From the NCBI GenBank assembly GCA_949751835.1, contig CATKHK010000010.1, forward strand, positions 62,001 to 126,000: a DNA stretch of 64,000 nucleotides, written 5' to 3'. The stretch's first letter is position 1, and every line of letters starts with the position of its first letter. Origin of the DNA: Blepharisma japonicum (taxonomy: Eukaryota; Ciliophora; Heterotrichea; Heterotrichida; Blepharismidae). The notes beneath the pieces were generated by a model. That model saw only the letters and a list, made by a program, of their open reading frames with translations. It was not told where the DNA came from and made no database searches. The position numbers were made by a program, and so were the translations under genes. Positions 62,608 through 64,000 of this stretch are shown here, in pieces.

Positions 62608-63579
62608 ATGCTAACTTTTTGTGCTTTAAATCAGCTGAAAACTAATTTAAGAGCTCTTTACACTCGGAAATTCAGTTTCATTGGCCAAGAAATTTGGTAT
62701 CCTTCTTCAAGAAGTGAGCTTGACTTAATTGATAAATCCTATGAAGACTGTGTATCAAGACTTGGAGCCTCATATCCAGGGTATAATGACTCTAGCTATA
62801 TGGACTGACTCAAAAATACAAGAAATTTAGATCAATCAGCAGATGCTGATATTGCAGATCTAGTGTATCCTAGTGACACTTACCACACTTGGAAGATTCT
62901 TTATACAAGATTGAGAGAGCTTCATTTAGAGTGTGCGTGCGAAGAGCATAAAGAGAATCTTAGAGAACTTGAAAAACTTGGGCTTTACTCTCCTGATAAT
63001 ATTCCACAGTTTTCTATAGTAAATAAGTATCTCAGCCATAAAACAGGATTCAAGCTTGTGCCATGCGGAGGAATGATAAATCCAAGATCATTTTTATACG
63101 GTCTTGCATATAAAATCTTTTACAGTTCTCGATATATCAGACACCAATCTGCTGCCTTTTACTCTCCAGAGCCTGATGTAGCCCACGAACTAATGGGGCA
63201 TGTGCCGCTTTTTGCAAATAAAGATTTTGCTGAATTTTCCCAAGCAATTGGAATCAGATCTCTTGGGGCAACTGAAGAAGAGATTGAAAAGCTTGCAAAA
63301 ATTTATTTTTATTCAGTTGAATTTGGGATTGTTGGAAGCCAAATTTTAGGTGCTGGGATATTGGGGTCTTGTGATGAAATAGCACTTATAAAAGATAAAA
63401 AAGTAGAAATTAAGGAGTGGGATTTAGGAAAAGTCCTGAAAAGTGAATTTACTTTGTCAGATTATCAGCCTGGCTATTATTCTGCTGGAAGTCTACTGGA
63501 AATGAAAAGGTTAATAAAAGAAGGGATTGATTTTATAAGACCTATGCCACCACTAAAGCCTATTCCTGCTTTTTTTTAA
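62608..63579 (+). CDS. Aromatic amino acid hydroxylase (phenylalanine-4-hydroxylase-like), 323 aa
   Basis: Tetrahydrobiopterin-dependent iron monooxygenase; likely converts Phe to Tyr (Trp or Tyr as substrate not excluded). Iron ligands: His193 and His198 (DVAHELMGHVP) and Glu238 (FYSVEFG). Other matches: YSPDNIPQFSIVNKYL, INPRSFLYGLAYKIFYSSRY, TPEP-like YSPEPDVAHEL, SLGATEEEIEKLA. TGA encodes the Trp in SYMDWLKN, at the site where relatives have a conserved hydrophobic. The protein is only the catalytic domain: no N-terminal ACT regulatory domain and no C-terminal tetramerisation helix. The N-terminus (MLTFCALNQLKTNLRALYTR) is basic and could be a mitochondrial presequence. Confidence 0.93.
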
Positions 63580-63674
63580 GTAATTTGCGTTTTTAGTATT
63601 CATGCTTAATAAATTAATTTATATCTAAAATGATCTATATAAATTTACATCAAAATGATCTAAATTTATAATTA

Positions 63675-64000
63675 TTAATCTTTTCTTGACTTGCCCAACA
63701 TTTCCATTCTCTCTTCATATGAGTAGCAAGGTTCCAAATAATTAATATCAATTGAAGGAGAAACAGGTAAAAGCCATGTCGACGAATTTTTTCCCAAAAC
63801 TTCACTTAAGCATTTAATAACTGAATGAGGAACTCCATACCTATCTTGATAGCTTTCTACTGTAGTTTGATTCACTAAAACTAGCTGTAATTGCTCTATA
63901 AGAAAATCTCCAGTAAATATCAAAAATACAATCGCCTCAAATCCCACTAAAAGAGTAAAAAAACACTTTATAACCTCAAATCTTACATTTCCTTCATAAT
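63675..64000 (-). CDS. DHHC-type palmitoyltransferase, C-terminal part (runs off the window)
   Basis: Only the 3' portion is present; the frame is open to the end of the window (VIKCFFTLLVGFEAIVFLIF). Visible: a transmembrane segment followed by DFLIEQLQLVLVNQTTVESY. The NQTTxE motif after the fourth membrane helix is the TTxE motif of zDHHC enzymes, which transfer palmitate to Cys of membrane proteins. The DHHC catalytic core must lie beyond position 64000. The C-terminal tail is soluble and ends KSRKD. Confidence 0.7.
   Translation of the reverse strand, partial: YEGNVRFEVIKCFFTLLVGFEAIVFLIFTGDFLIEQLQLVLVNQTTVESYQDRYGVPHSVIKCLSEVLGKNSSTWLLPVSPSIDINYLEPCYSYEERMEMLGKSRKD

Noticed and set aside
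150-64000. Standard genetic code with many short or broken genes
   Set aside because: Reading TGA as stop breaks conserved domains at conserved Trp positions in more than a dozen unrelated genes, which is far less likely than a reassigned codon.

Overview
This window looks like a piece of the macronuclear genome of a heterotrich ciliate, most likely Blepharisma or a close relative. Three things read from the sequence support this. Nearly every gene runs through in-frame TGA codons at positions where the protein family has Trp, and no gene I could assign ends in TGA; stops are TAA or TAG. Reading frames are joined by tiny introns: I found eleven, seven of 15 nt and four of 16 nt, all GTA...AG. 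The DNA is AT-rich with short spacers and eukaryotic genes on both strands. A standard-code gene finder would split most of these genes at TGA and at the introns.

Layout. 0.1-7.4 kb: unknown protein, AGC-like kinase, SHIPPO/ODF3-like microtubule protein, F-box/LRR protein, EF-hand protein, small unknown protein, CK2 alpha. 7.8-13.3 kb: four tandem quinone-reductase/enoyl-reductase-like MDR genes. 14.0-18.8 kb: B-box/coiled-coil/Kelch protein and a kinesin. 18.8-21.5 kb: a gene-poor gap with one decayed GC-richer stretch. 21.5-25.4 kb: membrane RING protein, FHA protein, small unknown protein, fifth MDR gene and decayed copies of the FHA and MDR genes. 26.6-37 kb: small acidic protein, MOB4, unknown genes, two further B-box/Kelch paralogues, decayed copies of MOB4 and of an unknown gene, CCDC57. 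37-46.6 kb: unknown 544-aa protein, J-domain membrane protein, outer-dynein-arm docking-type coiled-coil protein, then a triplicated unit of an EF-hand gene facing a mitochondrial ribosomal protein gene (mS45/Bot1 type). 46.6-64 kb: dense housekeeping and signalling genes (RPS14, two SDRs, POC5-like, ubiquitin-like membrane protein, PDCD4-like MA3 protein, ankyrin protein, coiled-coil protein, ankyrin-AGC kinase, mitochondrial protein, TRAF-type RING protein, aromatic amino acid hydroxylase, partial DHHC palmitoyltransferase).

Themes. (1) Local segmental duplication followed by loss of one member of each pair is seen at three places (22-25 kb, 27-35 kb, 42-46 kb), in two of them reciprocally. 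(2) Promoters are extremely compact: divergent start codons lie 8, 23 and 34 bp apart, and many starts sit in a TATAAATGG-like context. (3) Several genes fit a heavily ciliated cell: ODF3-like, ODA docking-type, CCDC57, POC5-like, kinesin, MOB4. No rRNA, tRNA, CRISPR array, transposon or virus-like element was recognised.
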